This document shows positions 34,510 through 44,924 of a DNA stretch of 64,000 bases, in pieces. The notes below the pieces were generated by a model that was not told where the DNA came from, searched no databases, and worked only from the letters and a program-made list of their open reading frames with translations. How positions within the stretch are numbered: the stretch's first letter is position 1; each line of letters starts with the position of its first letter. The stretch comes from Mytilus edulis (taxonomy: Eukaryota > Mollusca > Bivalvia > Mytilida > Mytilidae). The position numbers were made by a program, and so were the translations under genes. The stretch is taken from NCBI RefSeq assembly GCF_963676685.1, contig NC_092352.1:21905117-21969116 (forward strand). Direction: 5' to 3'.

Positions 34510-36211
34510 AGATAACTTACACTCTTTCCAAATGGATTAAGGCAGTGAGGTCGTTGATACAATTCAGAATTAAGAAACTGAATTGGTCCATCAATGCCCA
34601 TGCTACGTCAATCTTTAAAGACCCAAATGTTGCAAAACACCTATCCGACCTCCATGACAAATATGTTGTTGTCCCCGCAGATAAAGCCCAAAATAACATC
34701 GTTTTTGTGTGGATAATCGTAGGTTTGTTCTATGTTCCTTTGGAATTTCAACCAAAGATGAAGAACTGGATCTTCCATCACTGTATTGGATACCTAAACT
34801 TCATAAGTGTCCTTACAAACAACGGTATATTGCTGGGTCTTCCAAGTGCTCCACGAAACCTCTTTCTAAATTATTAACATCTATTTTATCAACAATCAAA
34901 GACGGGCTTCAAAGTTATTGTGAAACTGCCTATTCTAGAGGTGGCGTGAATCAGATGTGGATACTTAAAAATTCAAAAGATCTTTTAGAGTACATACAAT
35001 CTAACTCTCTTTCATCTTGTAACAGTATTAAAACATTTGACTTTTCTACTCTGTACACAAGTATTCCACATTCCAAACTAAAAGACAAATTGAAAGAGTT
35101 GGTATTACTTTGCTTCATAAAAAAGAATGGCCAACGTAGATACAAGTATCTTGTCTTAGGGAGGGATAAATCCTACTTTGTAAAGAATCACTCTGATTCA
35201 AACAAAAAATTCTCTGAAACTGATATTATCAAGATGCTTGATTTCTTGATTGACAACATATTTGTTACGTTCGGAGGACGTGTTTTTCAACAGACTGTCG
35301 GCATTCCAATGGGAACAAACTGTGCCCCTCTACTCGCCGAGTTGTTTCTTTATTATTATGAGGCTGACTTCACGCAGGAACTTCTTAGGAAGAAAGATAA
35401 GAAGTTAGCAATATCCTTTAACTCTACTTTCCTCTATAAAGATGATGTTCTTTCACTAAACAATTCAAAATTTGGTGACTATGTGGAACGCATCTATCCA
35501 ATCCAACTAGAGATAAAGGATACTACAGATACAGTTAAGTCGTCTTCATATCTTGACTTACATCTAGAAATTGACAATGAGGGTCGGTTGAAAACAAAAC
35601 TTTACGACAAAAGAGATGATTTCAGCTTTCCAATTGTGAACTTTCCATTTCTAAGTAGCAACATTCCAGCAGCACCTGCATACGGGGTATATATCTCCCA
35701 ATTGATACGATATTCCCGTGCTTGCATTTCCTGTCATGATTTTCTTGATAGAGGTTTGCTGCTCACAAGGAAGCTATTAAACCAAGAGTTCCAAATGGTG
35801 AAGTTGAAATCATCCCTTCGTAAATTTTACGGACGCCATCACGAGTTGGTTGACCGTTATGGAATAACCGTTTCACAAATGATATCGGATATGTTCCTTA
35901 CGTCGTAACTACAATCCCCTTCCCTTTCATGAATATGACCTACCGAATTAGACTATTTACCGGATTTTTAATCACATAAGCAACACGACGGGTGCCACAT
36001 GGGGAGCAGGATCTGCTTACCCTTCCGGAGCACCTGAGATCACCCCTAGTTTTTGGTGGGGTTCGTGTTGTTTATTCTTTAGTTTTCTATGTTGTGTCGT
36101 GTGTACTATTGTTTTTCTGTTTGTCTTTTTCATTTTTAGCCATGGCGTTGTCAGTTTGTTTTAGATTTATGAGTTTGACTGTCCCTTTGGTATCTTTCGT
36201 CCCTCTTATAA
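34510..36211 (+). mobile_element. Penelope-like retroelement (PLE-A), 5'-truncated, in intron 2 of copy 2
   Basis: It spans part of an N-terminal region, the reverse transcriptase frame 34709-35908 and the 3' tail ending TTTGGTATCTTTCGTCCCTC. Intron 2 of copy 1 has no counterpart, so the insertion followed the duplication or is specific to this copy. The element is in the same orientation as the host gene. Confidence 0.75.
34709..35908 (+). pseudogene. Reverse transcriptase of a Penelope-like element, 399-codon open frame, defective
   Basis: The order of RT motifs is LPSLYWIPKLHKCPYKQRYI, KTFDFSTLYTSIPHSKLKDK, QQTVGIPMGTNCAPLLAELF, then FLYKDDVLSLNN where the catalytic YxDD normally reads YIDD in a (R)YIDD context, and YLDLHLEID. 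The PKLHK and GIPMG style fits Penelope-like rather than LINE enzymes. There is no GIY-YIG endonuclease downstream. An overlapping upstream frame (34467-34877) encodes the preceding region (HATSIFKDPNVAKHLSDLHD, VVPADKAQNNIVFV), and about 60 residues seem deleted at about 34708 with a frame change. The frame opens with GTG and there is no good start, so it is a relic. Confidence 0.7.
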
Positions 36212-36224
36212 TATCACTATGTTG

Positions 36225-36500
36225 ACTGCTGTATATTTACAATTTTACCTATTATGTCTGTTTGTTTTGTTCACTCATCGTTGGCAATATAATATAATTT
36301 GATTCGACATACAAATGAGAGGATTATCTAGCTATACATCAGGTACAATCCACCATTTTCTACATATGAAAATGGCTGTACCAATTCAGGAATATTAAAG
36401 TTGTTATCCATTCGTTTGATGTGTTTAGCTTTTGCTTTTGGCATTTGATTATGAACTTTCCGTTTTGGATTTTCCTCGGAGTTCAGTATTTATAGTACGA
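36225..36500 (-). repeat. Dispersed repeat R1, antisense
   Basis: TTACCTATTATGTCTGTTTG, CAATCCACCATTTTCTACAT and CATTCGTTTGATGTGTTTAG are R1 reversed; it follows directly after the PLE-A tail. Confidence 0.6.
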
Positions 36501-36568
36501 TTTAACCATACGCATACACAATAAAAACATATTGAAATGTATTTTATATTGATTTGAGTTTTTTTCAG

Positions 36569-36728
36569 GTCGGTATACAAGGTGAAAAGTTCATTATGGT
36601 ATATGAGCCTGAAGCTGCATCAATTTACGCAAGACTTCTTCCTGTTGATAAATTAGTTGGAAACAATGGTGCAGTCATATTGAAAGTTTTTGATCCGGGT
36701 CGAATATTTATTGTTTTGGATGCTGGAG
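36569..36728 (+). pseudogene. HSPA12-like: HSPA12-like copy 2, exon 3
   Basis: The acceptor is TTTTTTTCAG and the donor is GGAG|GTACTA; 160 bases, phase 1, open. It encodes VGIQGEKFIMVYEPEAASIY and ends VLDAG. Confidence 0.9.
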
Positions 36729-37952
36729 GTACTATTATAAAAGTTAAACTATGTTTTTATTATCCCACACGAACAGTCCCACAAGGGGTATGGTAACTGT
36801 TTTTATGCATTCGATTTAAATTATTCAAAGTTTAGGTCACACCAATTTTCAATTAATCCCAATTTTAACAAGGTTTGACTTTTTCCGGATTTTTTTTTCG
36901 CAACTCTTACCAAATTCGGTATGATTTTGGATGAATTGACCCGAATTGGTTTTGATGTCACAGTACCAAATGTCAAGGTAAAAGCATCATTCATAGCTTG
37001 TGTTGGTTCAACCTTTTAGTAAGTAGTTAAAGGTAAAGGTCACAGTACCTTGATTTATACCAACATTTCGAGAAATAAATTAAAGACATTAATGTCTCAA
37101 AGCAACAAATTAACTCGGCCAGAGAGCACAATAAAGGTGATGACCATCAATGGGTCCCCAACACAGCTAGAAAATCCCAAACTCGGAGGAGGGCCTCAGA
37201 TGGACCCTTAACAAACATGTGTAATAGTTCAGTGAAAATGGACGTCATACTAAACTCCAAAACATATAATTGAACTAAAATTAAAAATCATACAGGACTA
37301 AAGAAAAACAGAGGCTTCTTACTTGGAACAAGGGCTAACAGGAGTGGGATTAAACATGTTTAAGGGGCTAAATAGAATGGGATTAAACATGTTTTAGGGG
37401 CTAAAAGGGGTGGGATAAAACACAGTCTTGTATAACGTTTACTTCAGTTTCTTTTATATTTTTCGGAGTTAAGTATAATGAAATTAACGGTACCAATTTT
37501 CTTGCACCAGATGCGCATTTCGACAATATAACGTTCATTATCGCTGATCTAGTACTTATTTTTGTTTAGGGGCCAGGTGAAGCACGCCTACGAGTGCGGG
37601 TTTTTCTCGCTGTATTGAAGACTCATTGTGGCCTTCGATTGTTTTATACTCTTTGGTCGGGTTATTGTCTCTTCGACACATTCCCCTTTTATTTTCCATT
37701 CCCAATTTCATTTGTGAGATCTCTACCCTTCAAAAAAGTTTATTCCAGACAATGTCTTTTGATAATCACTAATCTTTTGGGAACATCATTACACAGGGTT
37801 AAAACAACTTTTTGATTTTTAAGCCATTAGAACATGAATTCAGATCGTAGCAGTAACTAATAATTTTTTTTATTTGTATATTCACCTATTATTTACTATA
37901 ATCTTTCTAGTATTATGATTACATTTTAATATTTTTTTAATTGGTTCTATAT
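36729..37952 (+). other. Intron 3 equivalent of copy 2, without a 3' splice site
   Basis: The donor GGAG|GTACTA is intact but the expected acceptor position reads CTATAT. Inside are R3 pieces: an antisense part around 37300-37430 with a three-unit ~35-base tandem repeat (GTGGGATTAAACATGTTT and AATGGGATTAAACATG, 37339-37425) and a sense part at 37560-37720 (GTGTCGAAG on the other strand, TTATTGTCTCTTCGACACAT). Confidence 0.7.
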
Positions 37953-39089
37953 GCGGTACCGTTGACATCTCTGCTCAACAAGTTTTAGAAAATGGTGAGC
38001 TTAAAATAATACACAAAGAATGCGGTGGTCCATGGGGGTGGCGAATGCATAAACCAACAATTCGTAAAAATGCTGAAAGAACTTTTCGGAAATGAAGTTA
38101 TGAAACAGTTTAAACGCAACAACGGAGACGATTTCTTACAACTACTGAGAGATTTTGAAGTAAAGAAAAAAAATTATAGAGTAGAAGGCAAGGAGTCAGT
38201 GTCCATTCGTATGCCTTTAAGTCTGACTGAACTGTTCCTTGATATTGAAGGATCAGACGTTGCAACAAAAATTGCTATTTCTAGATATAATGAAACTGTA
38301 CGACTTAAAAGAGATAAATTATATATTGCAGGATCTTTAGTTGAAACTTTTTTCTCTGAAACCATTAAAATGATCATTGATGAAGTGGTATCCATATTGA
38401 AACATGATAGATGTTCTGATGTAAGCGCAATAATGATGGCAGGTGGTTTTGCAGAGGCCGACACATTACAACATGCAATTAAAAAGCAATTTCAATCGTT
38501 GGAGGTTTTTATACCATTAGACGGGTCTCTTTCAGTGTTTAAAGGGGCTGTGATATATGGTCACAATCCAAATGTTGTATCATCAAGAGTATGCAATTAT
38601 ACCTATGGCTTGGCTGTTGCCATGCAGTTCGACCCAAGTATTCATGATTCGAGAAAAAAAGTTTACCGCGACGAAATAGAATGATGCAATGATCTATTTG
38701 ACGTTCTTTTTGAAATTGACGAGGAAGTTTATATTGGAAAAACTAAAAGTATAAATGTGACAGTAACTTTTTTTTCAGATGATATGCAAATCTGTAGATA
38801 TGATCCACTTAAATGGCAATTTATGGTTAGTACTAAAAAAGACCCTTTCTATACTACGGACGAAGGTTGCATGGCACATGGATCCATAATAGCATATCCG
38901 CCTGATGGAAGATGGCCAAAAACAGTCAAGGGAAAAATATTTCTCAAAATTTCCGGAACAGAGTTGGTCGGAACGTTTGTAAATGAAAAGACACTTGAAA
39001 AAACGTCCGTTAGATTTGAATTTTTACCGTCAATAGGCAAGAGTCCAGAGAGAAAAAGGTTGTTTGATCCGTTCTATCTAGACATTTAA
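37953..39089 (+). pseudogene. HSPA12-like: HSPA12-like copy 2, exon 4 with lost acceptor, frameshift and nonsense codon
   Basis: It starts where copy 1 has AG|GTGGTACC, but here reads CTATATGCGGTACC. Frame 1 runs to the five-G run at 38034-38038, then the frame shifts; the shifted frame is open from 38025 to the TGA at 38682-38684 and again to TAA 39087-39089. It keeps MAGGFAEADTLQ (adenosine motif) and the C-terminal FDPFYLDI. Clearly more diverged from copy 1 than exons 1 and 2. Confidence 0.9.
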
Positions 39090-39835
39090 AATACCTACCG
39101 TTGTCTGGATGACATTTTTTCGTTGAATAATCCAGAGTTCTCTAAATGTACTAAATTTACCCAAAAGAACTGACTTTAACTTAATCGAACATAAACAGCA
39201 GCAGTTGTCCTTTTCTAGATTTAGACATTTCAATTTCAAACGGGAAACTTCATACTAAATTTTCACGACAAAATAGACGATTTTTTATTTCCTATTGTTA
39301 ATTTTCCTTTTTTAGACGGCGATGTGCCTTTGGCTCCGTCGTACGGTGTTTACATATCCAAACTCGTTCGGAATGCCTGTACGTGTTCTGATTTCATAGA
39401 TTTTAACGAACGCTATCAATGCATCACTGGGAAATTATTGTGTCAGGGATTTCGATACCATAATTTACTTGAAACTTTTAATAAATTCTTTCATAGATAC
39501 AAAGATTTAAAAAGTAAATTTGGCTGTACCTGTAGAAAACTTATTAAAAATGGTATTTCACATGCTAAATTTTACGGTAATATTGTACGTTTGTTTTTGT
39601 AATTTATACGTGTTTCTCGTTTCTCGGTTTTTATATAGATTAGACCGTTGGTTTTCCCGTTTGAATGGTTTTACACTAGTTATTTTGGGGTCCTTTATAG
39701 CTTGTTGTTCGGTGTGAGCCAAGGCTCAGTGTTGAAGGTCGTACATTAACCTATAATGGCTTACGTTTATAAATTGTTATTTGGATGGAGAGTTGTCTCA
39801 TTGGCACTCACACCACATCTTCCTATATCAATCTA
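39090..39835 (+). mobile_element. Penelope-like retroelement (PLE-B), 5'-truncated, inserted at the copy 2 stop codon
   Basis: It begins inside the RT frame: YRCLDDIFSLNN (YxDD catalytic region) at about 39097, FLDLDISISNGKLHTK at about 39220, a one-base frameshift in a T run near 39256, then an open frame to 39602 with VPLAPSYGVYISKLVRNA. From 39640 follows the tail GGTTTTACACTAGTTATTTT ... GGATGGAGAGTTGTCTCATT. The host sequence resumes at about 39833 with TAACATTGAA, as in copy 1 directly after its stop. ATTTAA on the left and ATCTAA on the right look like a target duplication. Confidence 0.8.
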
Positions 39836-41335
39836 ACATTGAACTATTGTTGTCAATAATTTTGGTAAAGAAATGGTTTATTATATATTTTGCGTGCTGT
39901 AAAATCTTGAAAAATGTTTTCAATTTTCAGCCAAAACAAAATAAGTTTGTAATCATATATGTTGCAGGGTAATTCATAAGCATAATAAAATTATAACAGA
40001 TCAGTTTATAGTGGATTTCATTTATTAGCACACACGAATTTGCATACTTGAAAACTTACAAAAAGTAAAAATACCAAACTCCAAGACACATTAGGGGAAT
40101 TCCATAAAAAATTGAATAAATCAAACGAAATCAACGGCACAAATATAAACCAACTGCTATATTCCTGATTTGGTACAGACATTTTCTGTTCTGAAGAAAT
40201 GATGGGGTCCACCTGGTTTTATAGCTAGCTACACCTTCCTTCCACTTCTGTGCCAGTTGTTTATGAGTTCCGTTTTATACATAAAATATAGTATATAGTT
40301 TATTAGTTTCATGTTATATAACTAGCACTTATTTGAATTGAATTAATGAGCATGACTATCAAACTTATTTGAGTTAACCAAAAAATTCAAAATATTGTGA
40401 TTCAGATAGATAAGACTATATTCTATCTTGCAATCCTCACTCTCTTTCTTAAATACCAGGTCTACAAGTTAAACTGTTTTGTTTTAGTTAAGTAGTATAC
40501 ATCTTAAATCATGCGGTGGTCTTTCTCTCTGTGTTAATGTTAATATAAAATTCTGTTTACCTCACAGTTTATTTTTTTGAGGGGTCATCTTCCGTTCTTC
40601 TTATAAGTTATGACTATTTCGCAGGCGCTTAGGACATTAACACTGCTTTTCGGTGTATTGTTTTTAAGAAATGTTTTCTAATATTTTTACTCCAGGAATG
40701 TGACTCAATGTCAGGAAAAGTTTTGCTTCGAGACACGACGAAATGATGATTAGAATGTCTCGTATATGTCCGGCCGTATAAATACGCTATTTGATTTATA
40801 TGTCTCTTTATATAGTTGTAAAACCGTTTTTTTTCTACGAGGATTGTATTTCCAAAACAAGACGAAATCAATTTTGACACACTCTTGTTGAACGAAAAGA
40901 AAAGAATGACACGCTGGTTAGTCTTTTATTATAGGATGGAATAAAATAACAGTGTGATTTATCAAAAATGAACGTTCATAGAGAGTAATATATACTAAGC
41001 AAAAGAATCTGATTTCAAAGCCAATATCGTTTCAAATCATCGTATCTCTCTTTTATTTAAGTTAGACCTTATATAATTTTGGTGTTTTGTTTATCAAAAA
41101 CATATTATTTCAAATTGTAAGTAAAGTGATAGCTATTTGCATATCAAATCTCTGAATTGTCGGTCTGATATTGACTAACGATAAATATAACTTTCTTTAT
41201 TTCTATGAAATAATCAAACATCAAAAATGTGAGTGGATGCCAATAGAAATTATAATCCTAGGAATATGGACAACGTCATGTCCTTACGGAACATGCAAAC
41301 TTATATTCACAAAACATTGTTGAATAGTACGTCAT

Positions 41336-41900
41336 ATCTTTGAAGTACTTTTCATTCCGCTGTAATAAAAATTAACGGTACCAATTTTCCTACACCAGAT
41401 GCGCATTTCGACAATACATGTCTCTTCAGTGATGCTCGCGGCCAAAATATTTGAAATCCAAAGCTTATATAAAAGATGAGGAGCTATAATCCAAAAGGTC
41501 CAAAAAATATAGCCAAATCCGTGAAAGGAATCAGAGCTTTGCATGAGGGAGATACATTCCTTAATTTATAATAATTTCTATCATTTTGTAACAGTAAATT
41601 TTAATAACACAAAAAGTCCGTATTTTCATGCCAGTACCGAAGTACTGGCTACTGGGGTGGTAATACCCTCGGGGACTAATAGTCCACCAGCAGAGGCATC
41701 GACCCAGTGGTAGTAATAAAATTAACGGTACCAATTTTCCTGCACCAGATGCGCATTTCGGCAATACATGTCTCTTTAGTGATGCTCGTGGCCAAAATAT
41801 TTGAAATCCAAAGCTTATATAAAAGATGAGGAGCTATAATCCAAAAGGTCCAAAAAGTATAGCCAAATCCGTGAAAGGAATCAGAGCTTTGCATGAAGGA
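41336..41900. repeat. Two direct copies of an R2 variant
   Basis: 41363-41545 and 41716-41898 share ATTAACGGTACCAATTTTCC, CCAGATGCGCATTTCG, CAATACATGTCTCTT, CCAAAGCTTATATAAAAGAT and AGGAATCAGAGCTTTGCATG with only a few differences. Between them are ACTGGGGTGGTAATACCCTC and GGCATCGACCCAGTGG, so the whole is an R2-type unit with repeated ends. Confidence 0.7.
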
Positions 41901-42639
41901 AAAGTTCGCTAACTTTCCTTGTTTCTTAGGAAAAATTAATATCTGCATGATCATATTTGTTTCAATACGGTTTATTTGGTCCATAAAGAAAAGAAATGTT
42001 TGCTCTGATCTTTCCTCTGATAATGTTTGATTGATAATGCTGTCAACGTGAACATTGGACACAAATTTCGTAAAAAAACTTTTACATTATCAGATTTGTT
42101 TTTTACAGTTTTATAATATAATACACCAAATAAGATTTCCAGGTAGGGCAAGGTGACATTATTGTTGCCTTTCAAGGCGATATTTTTGGGTAATGTCCGT
42201 CCTTACCTATTCGTCACAATACTGTAAAACTGAGAATAGAAACGAAAGAAAGAATGACCAATTTATGAAGAAATAGATTTAACTGATAAATGTCTGTATT
42301 TAATAGATTTAATTTTGAATTGAATACATAACTGAAACGTAAAACGCAAATAATTGTTCTAGGCAATACTTTTTTTCGGGTAATCGAAGAAGGATATAAT
42401 TTTGGCCCCTTGAATATGAAAGTCAAAAACGCATTAAAAATTAAACAAAGAAAATAATACACAAGCAAGTATCATATAGATCACAAACTTTAAAAATATC
42501 AGGCACCATATTTTGGGGCAAAACAAAAATATTCAATTCAATGGAAAAACAGAACTAATCGAAAAAGGTTATCTAGTAGTCTGTTGTTATTTATGTTTTA
42601 TTGTCATTTTGTTTATTTTATTTCGTTACATCTTCTGAC

Positions 42640-43010
42640 ATCAGACTCGGACTTCTCATGAACTGATTTTTATGTGCGTATTGTTATGCGTTTACTTTTC
42701 TACATTGGCTAGAGGTATAGGGGGAGGGTTGAGATTTCATAAACATGTTTAACCCCGCCGCATTTTTGCGCCTGTCCCAAGTCAGGAGCCTCTGGCCTTT
42801 GTTAGTCTGGTATAACTTTAAATTTAGTTTCTTTTGTATAATTTGGAGTTTAGTATGGCGTTCATTATCACTGGTATATATATTTGTTCGGGGTGCTTAA
42901 ATTTCTCGTTGCATTGAAGACCTATTGGTGACCTTCTGCTGTTGTCTGTTCTATGATCGGGTTGTTGTTTCTTTGACACATTCCCCATTTCCCTTCTCAA
43001 TTTCATCTTA
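42640..43010 (+). repeat. R3 repeat
   Basis: TGTGCGTATTGTTATGCGTT, AACCCCGCCGCATTTTTGCG, GTCAGGAGCCTCTGGCC and GTTTCTTTGACACATTCCCC match 18040-18425. Confidence 0.65.
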
Positions 43011-43014
43011 AGGA

Positions 43015-43600
43015 ATATATATAACCATTTAGATAACAATAGTGATAACTGATAAGTGTCCTATAGGATTCTTTAAATGAAAAACATTTTCTGCCTAGAA
43101 TCATTCACTACAATAAGTAACATGCTGCATTTCACTTTTTCTTATTTAGTAGATAACAAATATAAAATGATGAGATGGAAATTGCTTCATTATATCCTCC
43201 CATTCAAACAGTTACTACAACAATGGAACATACTAGATACACGTATATGTGTCTTGTGTTATTTGACTGAAGACTACGGACACATTTATCAAATGTTAAT
43301 ACTTTTATGAATTTTGGAAAAAGTATATGTACTTGATAGCAAAGCCATATAATGACTTCAGTACTTAACTATATAATACATGATCTTATGTATCATGACA
43401 TAAATCTCTTCCAAATTATATTAATCTATTCAATTTATTAAAGCACTCGTATATCAAGTTATAAACAAAAAAGGTAAAATTGCTTCTACAGTTATCACAA
43501 ATGATTTTTTAGGCACAAACGAAATTAACAAACTAGTCGTGCTAAAAACAGTAAATTTTAGTTAGTAGTTGTATCCGCAAACGGATCGATACAAAATGTG
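43015..43600 (+). mobile_element. LINE C-terminal fragment
   Basis: The frame 43077-43310 contains LHFTFSYLVDNKYKMMRWKL, LLHYILPFKQLLQQWNI and CVLCYLTEDYGHIY, followed after a frame break by EFWKKYMYL. The pattern 'QxKLLHxIxPxxxxLxxWxI...CxxCxxxxEDxxHLY...FW' is typical of LINE ORF2 C-termini. Confidence 0.65.
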
Positions 43601-43765
43601 TCCAACAGGTAAGGCTTCCTCTGCTATGATTGCACAAAAAGACTAGGAAACCAATTATCAGCTAAAAATTTCACGATTTGAAAAAAAAAATACAATCGGT
43701 GAATTTTTAAAGTAAAGGCAACAGTATTATATCGCAGTTCAATAGTCATAATTCGATTGTATTCT

Positions 43766-44924
43766 ACCGGACTCGTAGAATCCTCGGCGACAGTAACATG
43801 TCGTTGTTCAAATTACACACCTACCACACTTGAGCTCGCACTTGAAACTCGTACGTCTTGTAATTATAACACTAATTTTTTGTACTTTGACGTTGATAGC
43901 TGCAAGTTTCAAGGACGCTTTATATAACTAGAAATAAGGTGGACAGTGTAAAAAAAAACCTATGAAAAATATCAATCTACATTCGTATTTACACACCTCA
44001 AACCAATGACAAGTATGAAGTAGAGTGACATTACCATATTATTTCAAGTCTAATGCACCCACTAAACATACGACTGAGTCAGTATTATTCGAAAGTACTC
44101 TCTTTTTTGATAGAATTCATTTAATTTTTGACATTAACATACTGACACCAAAAGAAATGATAAGCTTTTAGCGCAATTCTTTGTTCAAGAATAACATTTT
44201 TTTTTTAATATTTTGCAATCAACAGTATGATATGCATTTGATTTGGAATTATGACATGTGGGTTAATCATGTTCATATGACTTTAAAAAAAAAATCAACT
44301 AAGAACCAGTAAAGACCATTTTGTTTTGATAGGAAAAATTGAGGAATGTTCATTACTGACCTTTGACCTTGATTTATTGACCACCTGGGAAAACAGAAAC
44401 TACAGACAGATAAGCTTTTGTATGAGTTTTAATATAACAGTATGCCAAGTTGGTGCATTAACGTCGTAAACTAAGTGTTTATTATAAAAATGTCACGCGC
44501 CTGATGCAAGTTAAGTTTTTTTCTGATTTTGTCGTGCCACTCATTGAATATGATGATCAAAATAATTTGTTGCCTGATCTTTTAAGATTTAAAACGGATC
44601 AACGTTATCAAAAGCCCTCTTTTTTAATAATCTTTTTCAGTAAAAGAAGAATACAGTTAGAATTTGCTGTATTATCCGACACTTTTAATTTAGTTTCAAA
44701 TGAGACAGGATATATTTTAGTGTGACCATAACTGCTTATAAATCGTGTATTTTGTCTTAGATGCATAATAGTAATATTTTTTTTTTTGTAATTGGCTTTA
44801 AACTAGCTGTCAGTAACTCCAAGTACTCTCAGATTTGTACGAAGTGTCTTTTTTGTTGTTGTGATCTACACATACCCGATCACGTATGTATATCTCTATT
44901 TCTATCTATATGATGAGTAAATAG
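43766..44924. other. No gene seen
   Basis: AT-rich. A 73-residue frame at 44504-44725 (MQVKFFSDFVVPLIEYDDQN) has no feature that I recognise and no supporting context. Confidence 0.4.

Larger units (their letters stand above)
31752..39089 (+). pseudogene. HSPA12-like: HSPA12-type Hsp70-like gene, tandem copy 2, broken in exon 4
   Basis: Exon equivalents are 31752-32063, 33994-34212, 36569-36728 and about 37953-39089, with the same sizes and phases as copy 1. Exons 1-3 are open and keep good splice sites. Exon 4 has three independent lesions: the acceptor ATAG of copy 1 is ATAT here, so no AG precedes the exon; a run of four G in the GGPWGG codons is five G (38034-38038), shifting the frame; and an in-frame TGA replaces an arginine codon at about 38682-38684. 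After the TGA the frame continues to the same terminal FDPFYLDI and TAA. The upstream AG at about 37913 would add an immediate stop. A truncated protein or a noncoding RNA is possible, but a full-length product is not. Single-base lesions could in principle be assembly errors; three together make that unlikely. Confidence 0.88.
39836..43765. other. 3' flank of copy 2; downstream part of unit 2; no gene
   Basis: It matches 21121-25945 in patches. Contents in order: R1 40050-40235, unassigned 40236-41335, two R2-variant direct repeats 41336-41900, shared block 42060-42480, R3 42640-43010, LINE end 43015-43600, shared block 43575-43765. Confidence 0.6.

Noticed and set aside
34467..34877. Independent 136-residue gene
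   Set aside because: Its first part is the upstream region of the PLE-A reverse transcriptase and its last part is an out-of-frame reading of the RT.
37913..37953. Upstream AG at about 37913 as a rescue acceptor for copy 2 exon 4
   Set aside because: Joining exon 3 there gives a stop codon within a few codons, so it does not rescue the frame.
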